DNA of 64,000 nucleotides from Cedecea sp000277545 (GTDB taxonomy: Bacteria; Pseudomonadota; Gammaproteobacteria; Enterobacterales; Enterobacteriaceae). The position numbers were made by a program, and so were the translations under genes. Position 1 is the first letter of the stretch. The number at the start of each line of letters is the position of its first letter. Location of the stretch: NCBI GenBank assembly GCA_050847315.1, contig CP193791.1; one strand, 5' to 3'. Positions 48,662 through 57,194 of the stretch are shown here, in pieces. The notes beneath the pieces are model-generated. The model made no database searches. It worked only from the letters and a program-made list of their open reading frames with translations, and was not told the origin of the DNA.

Positions 48662-50402
48662 CACACAGCTTGTTCCTTACGTCCCGATCCCAGATTTTTT
48701 TTATCAAGAAGACCTTAGCTCGCGAATCAACGCCGCTTTTGGGGAACTGGATAAAACGCTGAAAAAGGGAAAAGAAGAGGCGGCAAAAGTTGATTTTGAA
48801 AAACTGGCTAAAAGTTTCGAAAACTTCAGTAATCAGGTGCTGTCTCCGCTAACTAAAGCGGGATCCTGGTTTGAAAAGCGGCTGTCCGGCATCGAGAAGG
48901 ATGCACAGGCAGCTCAATCTCTGAACGCCGATTTAGAGGCTTACAAGGCACTGCAATACGGTGCCAGTCAGTCAGGGGCGGACATTGGTGCGCTGCAAAA
49001 GTCGATTAAAAACGTCAGTGAGTATGTGAACGGTGACTCTCTGCACGAGAGCCTGTTGAAAAGTCTCGGCGTAAAAACGCATGATGACGCTGGCTTAAAG
49101 CGGGATAACGCCGATATTTTCACGCAGGTTGCCCGTTCTTTGGGCACAGTGAACAGAGACAGCGCCGATTTCTATGCATTGAATCTGGGGATTGATGACG
49201 ACACGCTGCATGCGATGCAGCGCGGATTAGGCCAGTTTGCCGAAGAGTATCAGGACTTGTCCCTCCGCATAGGCGGAAGCGCAGAGCAAAGCGCCGACCA
49301 GTCCGAAAAATTTATGCAGTCCTGGCGTAAAGCGGACTCCGTGTTTGATTTGTTAGTAGCAAAATCAGGCGGCGATCTGGCCGAAAAATTGGTTGAGCCC
49401 GTTGAGAGACTGGCCGAAAAAATGCTGGTTAAAGCGCCACAAATTGAACGCGTGTTGGACAAAATTGGCGCCGTCGTTGAACAGTTTGCTGACATTTTCG
49501 TTGATGCACTGAGCGGCACCATCGACTGGGTTACCGACGTGATGGCCTGGTGGGATCGCCTTGACGAAGGTTCTCAGGGGCTAATCGGTGGTTTAGCGGG
49601 GCTTACCGCGGCCTGGCTGGTTCTGAACAGCGCATTTCTCGCTTCCCCTGTCGGGATTATTCTCTCGCTGGCTGCGGCCATTGGCCTGCTTTATAACGAC
49701 TACCAGAAATGGAAAGCTGGGGAAGAGAGCTTTATTGACTGGGGAGAGTGGGGACCGGTTATTGAAATGGCTGCGGACACGATCGGTAGCCTCGCGAAAA
49801 CCATCAAAGATCTTATTGTTGATATTGGCAGCCTGTTGGGCATCGATTTTAGCAAGTGGTCTATCAGCACCATCTTTAAGGGGCTTCTGGACAACTTTAA
49901 TCAGTTAGGCGCCACGCTAAGACTGATTGGGAGTCTGATCAATGCGCTAAAAGAGGGGAACTGGGCAGAAGCAGCCAATATCGGAAAGTCATTGGTAGCA
50001 AACGGTCTGTTCCAGACGCCGGCGACCAAAATTGCGGATGGCGCAGCAGGCATTATTAAAGAGAAGCTCTCTAAGGGATGGCACACATTCCAGGGCTGGC
50101 TTGCTGGAGATGAAGAAAAAGGCTCTGGCGGAAAGTTATCCAATGCTGTCAATAATCTCAGTCAACCCGATCCTGTCTCAATGTTGCTTCCGGCGTGGGG
50201 GGCCAACAATGAACGCCTGGCGACTTCGGGAGATTTTTCCACGGCGAACAACAGCACTACGCATTCACCCACGATTAACAGTAATACCCATATCGTCGTG
50301 AATGGCGTCTCTGAACCTCGTCTGGCGGCGACCGAGACATCTCAGCGCTTGTTCAATGTTCATTCTCAGCTGGCGCAGCAGTATGACAGGAGGATGAGCT
50401 AA
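48651..50402 (+). CDS. Tailocin tape measure protein
   Basis: A 583-residue protein: helical N-terminal half with heptads (DFEKLAKSFENFSNQVLSPL), and a hydrophobic segment (GLIGGLAGLTAAWLVLNSAF, residues about 308-335). Length predicts a tail near 87 nm, close to the prophage tail. It lacks the lysozyme-like C-terminal domain of the prophage tape measure at 25645, which a particle that injects no DNA may not need. ATG 48651 overlaps the shifted chaperone frame. Confidence 0.87.
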   Translation: MSASTQLVPYVPIPDFFYQEDLSSRINAAFGELDKTLKKGKEEAAKVDFEKLAKSFENFSNQVLSPLTKAGSWFEKRLSGIEKDAQAAQSLNADLEAYKALQYGASQSGADIGALQKSIKNVSEYVNGDSLHESLLKSLGVKTHDDAGLKRDNADIFTQVARSLGTVNRDSADFYALNLGIDDDTLHAMQRGLGQFAEEYQDLSLRIGGSAEQSADQSEKFMQSWRKADSVFDLLVAKSGGDLAEKLVEPVERLAEKMLVKAPQIERVLDKIGAVVEQFADIFVDALSGTIDWVTDVMAWWDRLDEGSQGLIGGLAGLTAAWLVLNSAFLASPVGIILSLAAAIGLLYNDYQKWKAGEESFIDWGEWGPVIEMAADTIGSLAKTIKDLIVDIGSLLGIDFSKWSISTIFKGLLDNFNQLGATLRLIGSLINALKEGNWAEAANIGKSLVANGLFQTPATKIADGAAGIIKEKLSKGWHTFQGWLAGDEEKGSGGKLSNAVNNLSQPDPVSMLLPAWGANNERLATSGDFSTANNSTTHSPTINSNTHIVVNGVSEPRLAATETSQRLFNVHSQLAQQYDRRMS

Positions 50403-50980
50403 TGGATATTTTTGGTGCTTACTTTCAGCCACGCACGAGCTTCTCCGGTTTTCTGGTGCCGGATGTGGTGATCAACGAACTCCACACGGACACGCTAAAA
50501 ATTGCTTCTCATCCCGTCGAGTTTGGCCCGAATATCAGCGACCATGCCTGGGCAGAGCCCGGTGAGGTAACGATTGATTGCTTCTTTAAAGCCGGTGGTT
50601 CGATGGTCGATTTTACCAATACGATCGACATCAGCCCCAGACTCAACGCGGGCGCCAGTCCGGCACAGATTTACCAGCAGTTGCTTGATCTACAGACCAA
50701 AGCAGAACCCTTTAGGGTCATCACCCGCCGCCGCTCCTACGACAATATGCTGATCAAAACGTTGACGGTGACGACCGGCGTCAAATCGGAAAACATTCTT
50801 GGCTGCAAACTGGTGTTGACCGAAGTATTGATGACGGCCACGGAAGCACGCCCTGCGCCGCCTAAAACGGCGATGGATGAAGGGGTAACGACGGCTTCGG
50901 TCGGTGATAAGGGCGAAAAAGTGGTTACCACTCCCATGGGGGCGGGAAAAATTACGCCACTTCAGCCTGATAAAAAATGA
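50402..50980 (+). CDS. Dit-like baseplate protein
   Basis: A 192-residue protein whose N-terminal domain (FGPNISDHAWAEPGEVTIDC; AEPFRVITRRRSYDNMLIKT) matches the Dit-like domain that joins tube and baseplate. The C-terminus is a charged tail. One-base overlap with the tape measure gene. Confidence 0.82.
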   Translation: MDIFGAYFQPRTSFSGFLVPDVVINELHTDTLKIASHPVEFGPNISDHAWAEPGEVTIDCFFKAGGSMVDFTNTIDISPRLNAGASPAQIYQQLLDLQTKAEPFRVITRRRSYDNMLIKTLTVTTGVKSENILGCKLVLTEVLMTATEARPAPPKTAMDEGVTTASVGDKGEKVVTTPMGAGKITPLQPDKK

Positions 50981-50989
50981 GGAGAGACG

Positions 50990-51298
50990 ATGTCAATTGC
51001 AGAAATTCCCCTCAGCGCGGATAACCAGGTCTTTACGATCCAACTTGCCGGACAGACCCTGCGCATGCGGCTGCTTTATCGGGATGTTGCCGGCTGGGTC
51101 CTGGATATTCTCGATGCTGACAATCAGCCTGTTGTGAACGGGATCCCGCTGGTGGCCGGTGCCGATTTATTGGTGCCATATAGCTGGCTTGGTTTTGGCG
51201 GAGGGCTATGGGTTGGCTGTGATAATGAGGCTCAGGATTACCCGAGCAAAACCGATCTCGGGCGCGGTAGCCATCTTTACTTCGTGACGGCAGATTAA
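50990..51298 (+). CDS. Small baseplate protein
   Basis: A 102-residue beta-rich protein (LRMRLLYRDVAGWVLDILDA, YSWLGFGGGLWVGCDNEA), DUF6983-like, in the same order as the prophage gene at 28178. Likely a baseplate hub component. Confidence 0.75.
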   Translation: MSIAEIPLSADNQVFTIQLAGQTLRMRLLYRDVAGWVLDILDADNQPVVNGIPLVAGADLLVPYSWLGFGGGLWVGCDNEAQDYPSKTDLGRGSHLYFVTAD

Positions 51299-51307
51299 GG
51301 AGGGGAG

Positions 51308-52309
51308 ATGAATCAAAACTGGTCTCGCCACTTTGAGCTCCAGCTGCTGAAGGAAGACGGCAGCGGCATTGCGCTCTCTGGTTTTAAGGTGACGTTTAAA
51401 ATCGACTGGCATGCCGGCAGCTCACCCAAAACGGCCGAGGTGAAAATCTACAACCTCTCGCCGGACAATGTGAATCGTATTGCTCAGAAGGAGTACAGCA
51501 AAATCCGGCTGATTGCGGGCTACAACGGATTAGAACCGGTGGTAAGCAATAGTGAAGTGGGGAAAATCCGGGTTGTTGAACCTGTCGAGTGGGGGCCGCG
51601 CGACGGCATGAACTTTGGGGTGATCTTCAGCGGCGACATTCGCATCTGGATGACGGGGCGAGAGGATACCCCTGATGACTGGATTATAATTCAGGCCATT
51701 GATGGCCATGAGGCGCTAATGTCCGCCGTGCTTAGCGCCACGCTTGCTAAAGGCTACACGGTATATGACATGTACCAGTTTGCGGCAGGGGCGCTGAAAC
51801 CTTTTGGCATTCTGCCCGGTAGGCTGCCGCCTTTTCCCGAAACAAAGTTTCCCAGAGGGTATACCTTCCACGGCAAGGTCAGCAGTTATCTCGATCAAAT
51901 CGGAAAGCTGTGCAAGGCCACCTGGAAGTTGTCGAATGACAGACTGGACTATTTCAACTCGACTGAAAAAGCACACCCGCCGGTGAGTCTTAACAGCCAG
52001 AGTGGCCTGATTGGACGGCCGCAAACATCAACCAATGCTGGCGTAACCCTGAAATGCCTGATTAATCCCACAATCCTGCTCCACGGTCAGGTGCAGTTAG
52101 ATCAAAACACGCTCTATAAGCCTGAGCTGCTTGCTAAGGATGACTATATTCGCCCCTCGCCGGACGGCGTGTACGACATTTATGGCATTACCTACAACGG
52201 GGATACCCGTGGGGATCAATGGTATATGACCATGATGTGCTTCCCGGCAGGCCAGCAAGTTAATGATGTGGAAGAGGCGTGGAAAAAACATTCCGCCTCT
52301 AATAAATAA
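51308..52309 (+). CDS. Baseplate hub protein (gp27/gpD-like)
   Basis: A 333-residue hub protein. Features: VTFKIDWHAGSSPKTAEVKI and NLSPDNVNRIAQKEYSKIRL (tube-like domain), DWIIIQAIDGHEALMSAV in the middle, YKPELLAKDDYIRPSPDGVY towards the end. Trimer expected between tube and spike. A terminator follows its stop. Confidence 0.85.
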   Translation: MNQNWSRHFELQLLKEDGSGIALSGFKVTFKIDWHAGSSPKTAEVKIYNLSPDNVNRIAQKEYSKIRLIAGYNGLEPVVSNSEVGKIRVVEPVEWGPRDGMNFGVIFSGDIRIWMTGREDTPDDWIIIQAIDGHEALMSAVLSATLAKGYTVYDMYQFAAGALKPFGILPGRLPPFPETKFPRGYTFHGKVSSYLDQIGKLCKATWKLSNDRLDYFNSTEKAHPPVSLNSQSGLIGRPQTSTNAGVTLKCLINPTILLHGQVQLDQNTLYKPELLAKDDYIRPSPDGVYDIYGITYNGDTRGDQWYMTMMCFPAGQQVNDVEEAWKKHSASNK

Positions 52310-52316
52310 AAGCCAG

Positions 52317-52338
52317 ACCCGCCTTTGCGGGTTTTTTT
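52317..52338 (+). terminator. Terminator between hub and spike genes
   Basis: Stem acccgc / gcgggt, loop cttt, seven T. Third strong terminator inside the tailocin operon. Confidence 0.88.
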
Positions 52339-52353
52339 ATCCCTGGAGGAATC

Positions 52354-53037
52354 ATGGCTCTGACGACTTCGGCTCTCAGCGGTGAGCTGGCCGATACGCT
52401 TGCGGCCAGCCGGGCCGCATTAAGCAACGATCTTCGGGTCGCGTTACCTGGCATCATTCAGTCTTTTGATCCGCTATCAGTGACCTGTGAAGTGGCACCG
52501 GCTATCCGGGGCGCGAAGGCGAGCCGCGATGGCACAATTGCTTCAGTCGCCTATCCGCTGCTGGTGGATGTGCCGGTTGTTTTCCCGCATGGCGGAGGGT
52601 GCTCGCTGACGTTTCCGCTTAAAGCGGGAGACGAATGCCTGGTTATTTTCGCCGATCGCGCCATCGACTTTTGGTGGCAAAGCGGAGGCATTCAGGAGCC
52701 GGTCGATGCCCGTCAGCACTCGTTGTCGGATGCCTTCGTGCTGCCTGGCCCTCAGTCACAGGCGAAAAAAATCAGCGGCATCAGCACTTCGGCGGTTCAG
52801 CTACGTAGCGAAGACGGCAAAGCCTTTGTTGAGCTGGATCCCTGCAGCCACAGCATCACGCTCGCTACGCCGGGAAAACTTACTGCGACGGCGGCCAGCA
52901 TTGACCTGACCGGTGAGGTCAATATCAAAGGCAACGTGACCGTGAGCGGAGATGTTACTGCCAGCGGGATAAGCCTGACGAAGCACCGCCACGGCGGCGT
53001 GCAGTCCGGCGGTGCAAACACGGGAGGTCCGGTATGA
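52354..53037 (+). CDS. Membrane-puncturing spike (Gp138/gpV type)
   Basis: A 227-residue spike: Gp138-type OB fold (ALPGIIQSFDPLSVTCEVAP; SLTFPLKAGDECLVIFADRA), beta-helix stem (ASIDLTGEVNIKGNVTVSGD) and a tip with TKHRHGG, the H-x-H iron site. It pierces the outer membrane of the target. Overlaps the next gene by four bases. Confidence 0.9.
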   Translation: MALTTSALSGELADTLAASRAALSNDLRVALPGIIQSFDPLSVTCEVAPAIRGAKASRDGTIASVAYPLLVDVPVVFPHGGGCSLTFPLKAGDECLVIFADRAIDFWWQSGGIQEPVDARQHSLSDAFVLPGPQSQAKKISGISTSAVQLRSEDGKAFVELDPCSHSITLATPGKLTATAASIDLTGEVNIKGNVTVSGDVTASGISLTKHRHGGVQSGGANTGGPV

Positions 53038-53384
53038 AATACCGCAGAGAGAGCAGCGACGGAGATTACACCTTTGGTCAGGGAGAAAACACCTTCCTGG
53101 AAAACTCGCCGGAGTGCGTGGCTCAGGCGGTGAGTACCCGGCTCAAGCTGTGGCAGGGTGAGTGGTTTCTGGATAACCGGACCGGCACACCTTACCGCCA
53201 GTCCGTTCTTGGCAAACAGCAGGATGACACCTGGGTATTAATGCTGATTGACCGCGTCAGCCAGACCATGGGCGTTAAGTCCGTGCTGGATGTCACCGCC
53301 GCGCGCACTGAAAAACGCACCGTAACCTTCAACGCCACCATCGACACCGTTTACGGTCCTACCACTTTAAACAGCGAGGCATAA
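53034..53384 (+). CDS. Baseplate wedge protein (gp25/gpW-like)
   Basis: A 116-residue protein with QAVSTRLKLWQGEWFLDNRT and a GTPYRQSVLGKQ segment typical of the W/gp25 wedge family, placed between spike and J as in P2. Confidence 0.8.
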   Translation: MKYRRESSDGDYTFGQGENTFLENSPECVAQAVSTRLKLWQGEWFLDNRTGTPYRQSVLGKQQDDTWVLMLIDRVSQTMGVKSVLDVTAARTEKRTVTFNATIDTVYGPTTLNSEA

Positions 53385-54584
53385 ATGGCCCTCAATTCTG
53401 AAACGCTGGGGTTATCGGCAACGGTAACGGCCCAGGGGATAACCGCGCCTGATTATCAAAGCCTGTTAGGGACTTTGATGGATGCGTTCAGGCAAATCTA
53501 CGGCACCGATGCGTACCTGGAGCCGGACAGCAAAGATGGGCAGCTCATCTCGCTGGTGGCGCTGGCCATTCATGACGCTAACAATGCGGCGATTGCTGCT
53601 TACAACAGCTTTTCGCCTGTGACGGCAATGGGGCGGGCGTTATCTAGCAACGTTAAGATCAACGGTATTGTCAGGCGGGCTGCGACCTTCTCGACGGTCG
53701 ATCTACTGCTAACGGGCATCCCCGGTACGACCATAACCCGTGGCTCTGTCAGAGATGACAGCGGCGTGACGTGGTTTTTGCCTGAGGGAGTGTCGATTGG
53801 TGTTGATGGATCGGTAATCGCCACCGCAACCTGCGCCAGCAGTGGCGTAATGGCGGCACCTGCGGGGTCCATCACCATCATGGGTACTCCAACGCGTGGC
53901 TGGACTGCGGTCACGAACCCTCAGGCCGCTACGCCGGGCGTGGCGGCTGAAACCGATGCCGAATTGCGCATCCGGCAGTCGCAGAGCGTTGCCTTGCCTG
54001 CGCTCACGCCGTTCGAGGCGGTCGAGGGAGCGATTGCCAATATAGCAGGCGTTACCCGGCATAAGCTCTACGAAAATGATACCGGTGCTATCAACGCCAA
54101 TGGCCTGCCTCCGCATGCCATCGCTGCGATTGTGGACGGTGGGGATGTGACGGAAATTGCTCAGACGATCAGGGGCAAAAAAGGCCAGGGCGTCGCCACC
54201 TTTGGCTCGACGTCCATTGTGGTGCCCGATCTCTACGGCAATCCCCACAGCATTGCTTTCTCTCGGTCCGGCAATGTGCCGATTTACGTCGACATCGTGC
54301 TGAAAGTGTTCACCGGCTATACGTCGCAAATCGGCGAGCAGATGAAGCAGGCGATTGCCGACTATATCAACGGGCTGGGGATTGGCGACAGCGTGCTGCT
54401 GAGCCGCATTTACTCACCGGCCAACCTGGGCGTAGTCAGCGGCGGGAAAGCGCGTTATTACGACATCTCCGACTTGCTGATCGGTAAATCTACCTCTGCG
54501 GTCGCGGCGGCTAACGTCAATATCGGCTACAGCGAAGCTGCCTCCTGCAGCGTGGACAACATCAATATCACGGTGAGCTCATGA
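53385..54584 (+). CDS. Baseplate wedge protein J-like
   Basis: A 399-residue J-family protein (GTDAYLEPDSKDGQLISLVA; GVAAETDAELRIRQSQSVAL; DYINGLGIGDSVLLSRIYSP). Starts directly after the previous stop. Full length, without the extra module found in the prophage J. Confidence 0.92.
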   Translation: MALNSETLGLSATVTAQGITAPDYQSLLGTLMDAFRQIYGTDAYLEPDSKDGQLISLVALAIHDANNAAIAAYNSFSPVTAMGRALSSNVKINGIVRRAATFSTVDLLLTGIPGTTITRGSVRDDSGVTWFLPEGVSIGVDGSVIATATCASSGVMAAPAGSITIMGTPTRGWTAVTNPQAATPGVAAETDAELRIRQSQSVALPALTPFEAVEGAIANIAGVTRHKLYENDTGAINANGLPPHAIAAIVDGGDVTEIAQTIRGKKGQGVATFGSTSIVVPDLYGNPHSIAFSRSGNVPIYVDIVLKVFTGYTSQIGEQMKQAIADYINGLGIGDSVLLSRIYSPANLGVVSGGKARYYDISDLLIGKSTSAVAAANVNIGYSEAASCSVDNINITVSS

Positions 54585-55261
54585 GTAAATATACCGGGCG
54601 CATCACCAGCTACCACGCCAGTAAACCCCTGTTTTTTGCCCACGTGGATCTGAGTACCCGTCCTTTCACTGAGACCGCAATGACCACCGAAAGCCTGATC
54701 GATGCGTTTGATATCGACACTGCGGTTGGGGTTCAGCTTGATGCGCTGGGGCAGTGGATTGGGCGAAGCCGCATCGTTAGCCAGCCGATTTCCGGCGTCT
54801 ATTTTAGCTGGGACACCGACGGGCTGGGTTACGACCAGGGCGTGTGGCAGGGGCCTTACGATCCCGATGCAGGCTACACCTCACTGAGCGATGAAACCTA
54901 CCGCATCATCCTCAAGGCAAAAATCGCGATGAACAACTGGGACGGGCAGAACGACACGCTGCCCGCGATTCTGGACGCCGCCACGGCAGGCGCGGGGCTG
55001 CGAATGCAAATCGTCGACAACCAGGACATGACCATTTCTGTCTGGGTGCTGCCGAAAACGGACATTGCTGACGTGTCCCTCGAGCTTCTCGCGGCCATCA
55101 AACAGGGCTACCTGACGGTGAAAGCCGCCGGCGTTTGGGCCGGAGACATTCAGACGCCTTCGGTAGAAGCGCCGTCGCAGGGCGGCAAATTCTTTGGGTT
55201 TGATATCAACAATCACTATATCGCCGGTTTTGACGACGGCGCATGGGAGAGGAAACTTTAA
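54581..55261 (+). CDS. Baseplate protein (DUF2612 type)
   Basis: A 226-residue protein (DIDTAVGVQLDALGQWIGRS; GVYFSWDTDGLGYDQGVWQG), DUF2612-like, between J and fibre; thought to attach the fibre. Overlaps J by four bases and the fibre start by one base. Confidence 0.85.
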   Translation: MSKYTGRITSYHASKPLFFAHVDLSTRPFTETAMTTESLIDAFDIDTAVGVQLDALGQWIGRSRIVSQPISGVYFSWDTDGLGYDQGVWQGPYDPDAGYTSLSDETYRIILKAKIAMNNWDGQNDTLPAILDAATAGAGLRMQIVDNQDMTISVWVLPKTDIADVSLELLAAIKQGYLTVKAAGVWAGDIQTPSVEAPSQGGKFFGFDINNHYIAGFDDGAWERKL

Positions 55262-56175
55262 TGGCTACAAATCAGTTTAAACCTTTTGCAACCAGGCCTG
55301 ACGCCAACGTCACGCCGCAAAATGAATGGGAAAATTTGCCCGCGCTGTTAAGCGGCTTTGCCGGCGGTAAAGCCAGCAGTGCTCAGGTGAACAAAGCGCT
55401 GCGCCAGACGTCATTTATTGCCGCCGCGCTGGCCCAGTTCGTGAGCGATAAAAGCGGGCAGGACGTGCTGGACGACGGTGATATCACCGCCTTCCTGGCG
55501 AAGCTTACTTCAGGTTTTGGTAACCAATATCTCAGCCGCCAGAATCCGTTTGCGGATATTAAGGCCGATGGTGCCACCGCGATTTCTTCGGCTCTCGCAA
55601 ACCTTGGTTTGGGAAGGTTTGACCAAGACTCATACGAAACTCGCATTTGGTCACCAGACAAAAAGTCATATATTTTTATTCAAAACGGGATTTGGGGAGC
55701 ATATTCGATTAATTCCCCAGCGGGAACTATTGCATTGCAATTAGCATCAGGTGGAACAGGTGCTAAAGATGCTTTTGGGGCACGTACCAATCTTGGGCTT
55801 GGTAATTCAGCTACGCGCGATATCGGTACAACTGCGAATACCGTAGCAGCGGGTAATGATAGTCGTATTGTTAACGCCGTACAGCATAGCGAATTTACAT
55901 CTGGACCAGGTTGGGTGCGTTTCCCTGAAGGAACCATTATCCAGACAGGAACAATAGTTGTAGGCCCTCTTTCATCCCCAACGGCTATTTCATTTCCGAT
56001 TCCATTTACACAGATGGGTTACAAGGTCACCACATCTTTTGATCAGGCCTCTGGCAGTGCAAATGATTGCCCTAGTTTTGCCGTCTCACCTCAAGCGGTT
56101 AATTGGGCTTATTTTATGAGTTCACGGACAAATGGCGTTAATGCCGGATGTAACTGGATAGCAGTAGGGAAATAA
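55261..56175 (+). CDS. Tailocin tail fibre, currently expressed version
   Basis: A 304-residue fibre. Residues 1-115 are the constant attachment part (FKPFATRPDANVTPQNEWEN). At codon 115 the gene crosses an invertase site (55592-55617), after which residues 116-304 are the variable receptor-binding part ending VNAGCNWIAVGK. Inversion would replace this part by the cassette at 56785-57128. Base composition becomes more AT-rich after the site, as usual for exchanged fibre tips. Confidence 0.9.
   Translation: MATNQFKPFATRPDANVTPQNEWENLPALLSGFAGGKASSAQVNKALRQTSFIAAALAQFVSDKSGQDVLDDGDITAFLAKLTSGFGNQYLSRQNPFADIKADGATAISSALANLGLGRFDQDSYETRIWSPDKKSYIFIQNGIWGAYSINSPAGTIALQLASGGTGAKDAFGARTNLGLGNSATRDIGTTANTVAAGNDSRIVNAVQHSEFTSGPGWVRFPEGTIIQTGTIVVGPLSSPTAISFPIPFTQMGYKVTTSFDQASGSANDCPSFAVSPQAVNWAYFMSSRTNGVNAGCNWIAVGK
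55592..55617 (+). repeat. Invertase crossover site in fibre gene
   Basis: A 26-bp site with perfect half-sites AAACC and GGTTT around the central pair TT (55604-55605), matching the gix/hix/cix pattern. It encodes ANLGLGRF of the fibre. Confidence 0.87.
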
Positions 56176-56176
56176 C

Positions 56177-56605
56177 ATGAAATATATTTATGATGCAAAA
56201 ACGAATGCTTTTTATCCTGTTCCATTGAAAGACGGATACACTGCAAATGGATTGTGGCCTGAGTCCAATGTAGAAATCGACGAAGAAACATTTGCCGAGT
56301 TTCAGAAACCACCAGAGGGAAAAATAAGAGTTGCGGGTGATGATGGCTATCCTGCATGGACTAATATCCCTCCCCCGAATTATGAGCAACTGGTTGCTAT
56401 TGCGGAAGCAGAGAAACAATCACTAATTGATCGGGTCAATGAATACATAAACAATAAACAATGGCCCGGTAAAGTGGCTATGGGCCGCTTGAAAGAGATT
56501 GAAAAGGCGCAATATAACGTTTGGCTTGATTGTCTCGATGCGCTTGAAGCTATTGATACTTCCAGCGCACCAGATATTGAATGGCCTACTGTCCCGAATC
56601 AGTAG
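56177..56605 (+). CDS. Tail fibre assembly protein (Tfa)
   Basis: A 142-residue fibre chaperone (MKYIYDAKTNAFYPVPLKDG; QWPGKVAMGRLKEIEKAQYN) paired with the expressed fibre. Close to the prophage Tfa at 34257 over its C-terminal half. Confidence 0.9.
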   Translation: MKYIYDAKTNAFYPVPLKDGYTANGLWPESNVEIDEETFAEFQKPPEGKIRVAGDDGYPAWTNIPPPNYEQLVAIAEAEKQSLIDRVNEYINNKQWPGKVAMGRLKEIEKAQYNVWLDCLDALEAIDTSSAPDIEWPTVPNQ

Positions 56606-56771
56606 CATCAATTAATATGGGCTCGCCGTTTTCATTAACTGCGAGCATCTTTCCTTGGGGCATAGATGATGACGTAAAGAACCAATTATCATCCGACAGC
56701 GAAACCGCACCTGTAATATCATGTATACCAGGTAAAGCTTCAGTCATTGTAGTAGAATTGAAGTAACGCAT
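56586..56771 (-). CDS. Alternative short Tfa-like gene (silent orientation)
   Basis: A 61-residue frame: MRYFNSTTMTEALPGIHDIT at the start and GKMLAVNENGEPILIDATD at the end, which looks like the N-terminal domain of a fibre assembly protein. The usual C-terminal helical domain of about 80 residues is missing, so it may be truncated. A ribosome site (gaaggga) precedes ATG 56771. It follows the silent fibre end and would be expressed only after inversion. Confidence 0.6.
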   Translation of the reverse strand: MRYFNSTTMTEALPGIHDITGAVSLSDDNWFFTSSSMPQGKMLAVNENGEPILIDATDSGQ

Positions 56772-56784
56772 AGTGATCCCTTCA

Positions 56785-57128
56785 TTAATTGGATGGGCAG
56801 TGAACTCGCCAGGAAAAACCATATCCTGATGGGCCGCCACTTATAAATTGACAACGAGCTTTAAATCCGCTGGTTGTTATTGTGTTGTCTACAACCATAG
56901 AAACATGCAGTTGCTGAACTGATGACCCGAGATCAAAACTCAAATGTTCAGCAGTGGATATATTCATAGCCACTTTGGGTAAGGTTATAGGAAAAATAAC
57001 GGTCGCAAGACCATCGACAATAGTGGAATTATAGCCACTCAGCTCAATAGAACCATCTGACCAGATAGTCCAATCGCCATTAACGTTGCTCCCCCGGCTA
57101 GTGACAAACTTCGCATTCCCCAAACCAA
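56785..57128 (-). CDS. Silent alternative fibre C-terminal cassette
   Basis: About 114 codons without own start, open from the crossover core to the stop at 56785. The protein reads NVNGDWTIWSDGSIELSGYN and ends PSGYGFSWRVHCPSN, a receptor-binding tip unrelated to the expressed one. After inversion it would be joined at codon 115 of the fibre to give a protein of about 228 residues. Upstream of the site only a nonsense extension exists, so it is not expressed now. Confidence 0.82.
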
Positions 57129-57140
57129 CCTTTAAGAAAA
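57115..57140 (-). repeat. Second invertase crossover site
   Basis: Read on the minus strand it has AAAGG - TT - GGTTTGGGGAA, sharing the central TT (57127-57128) and the right half-site with the site at 55592-55617, in inverted orientation. It encodes KVGLGNA in the same codon phase. Confidence 0.83.
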
Positions 57141-57194
57141 TGCACATCCTGCCGCGCCGTGGCATGCTCTCAGCCTTTTGTGAGGCAAAACGTC

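Larger units (their letters stand above)
55592..57140. other. Invertible tail-fibre segment
   Basis: About 1.5 kb between two inverted crossover sites. It contains the variable end of the fibre and its Tfa on the plus strand and, head to head with them, a short Tfa and a second fibre end on the minus strand. The stop codons of the two Tfa genes overlap (56586-56605). Joining at the central TT keeps the reading frame in both orientations. The layout equals the S-U-U'-S' G segment of phage Mu. Confidence 0.9.
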
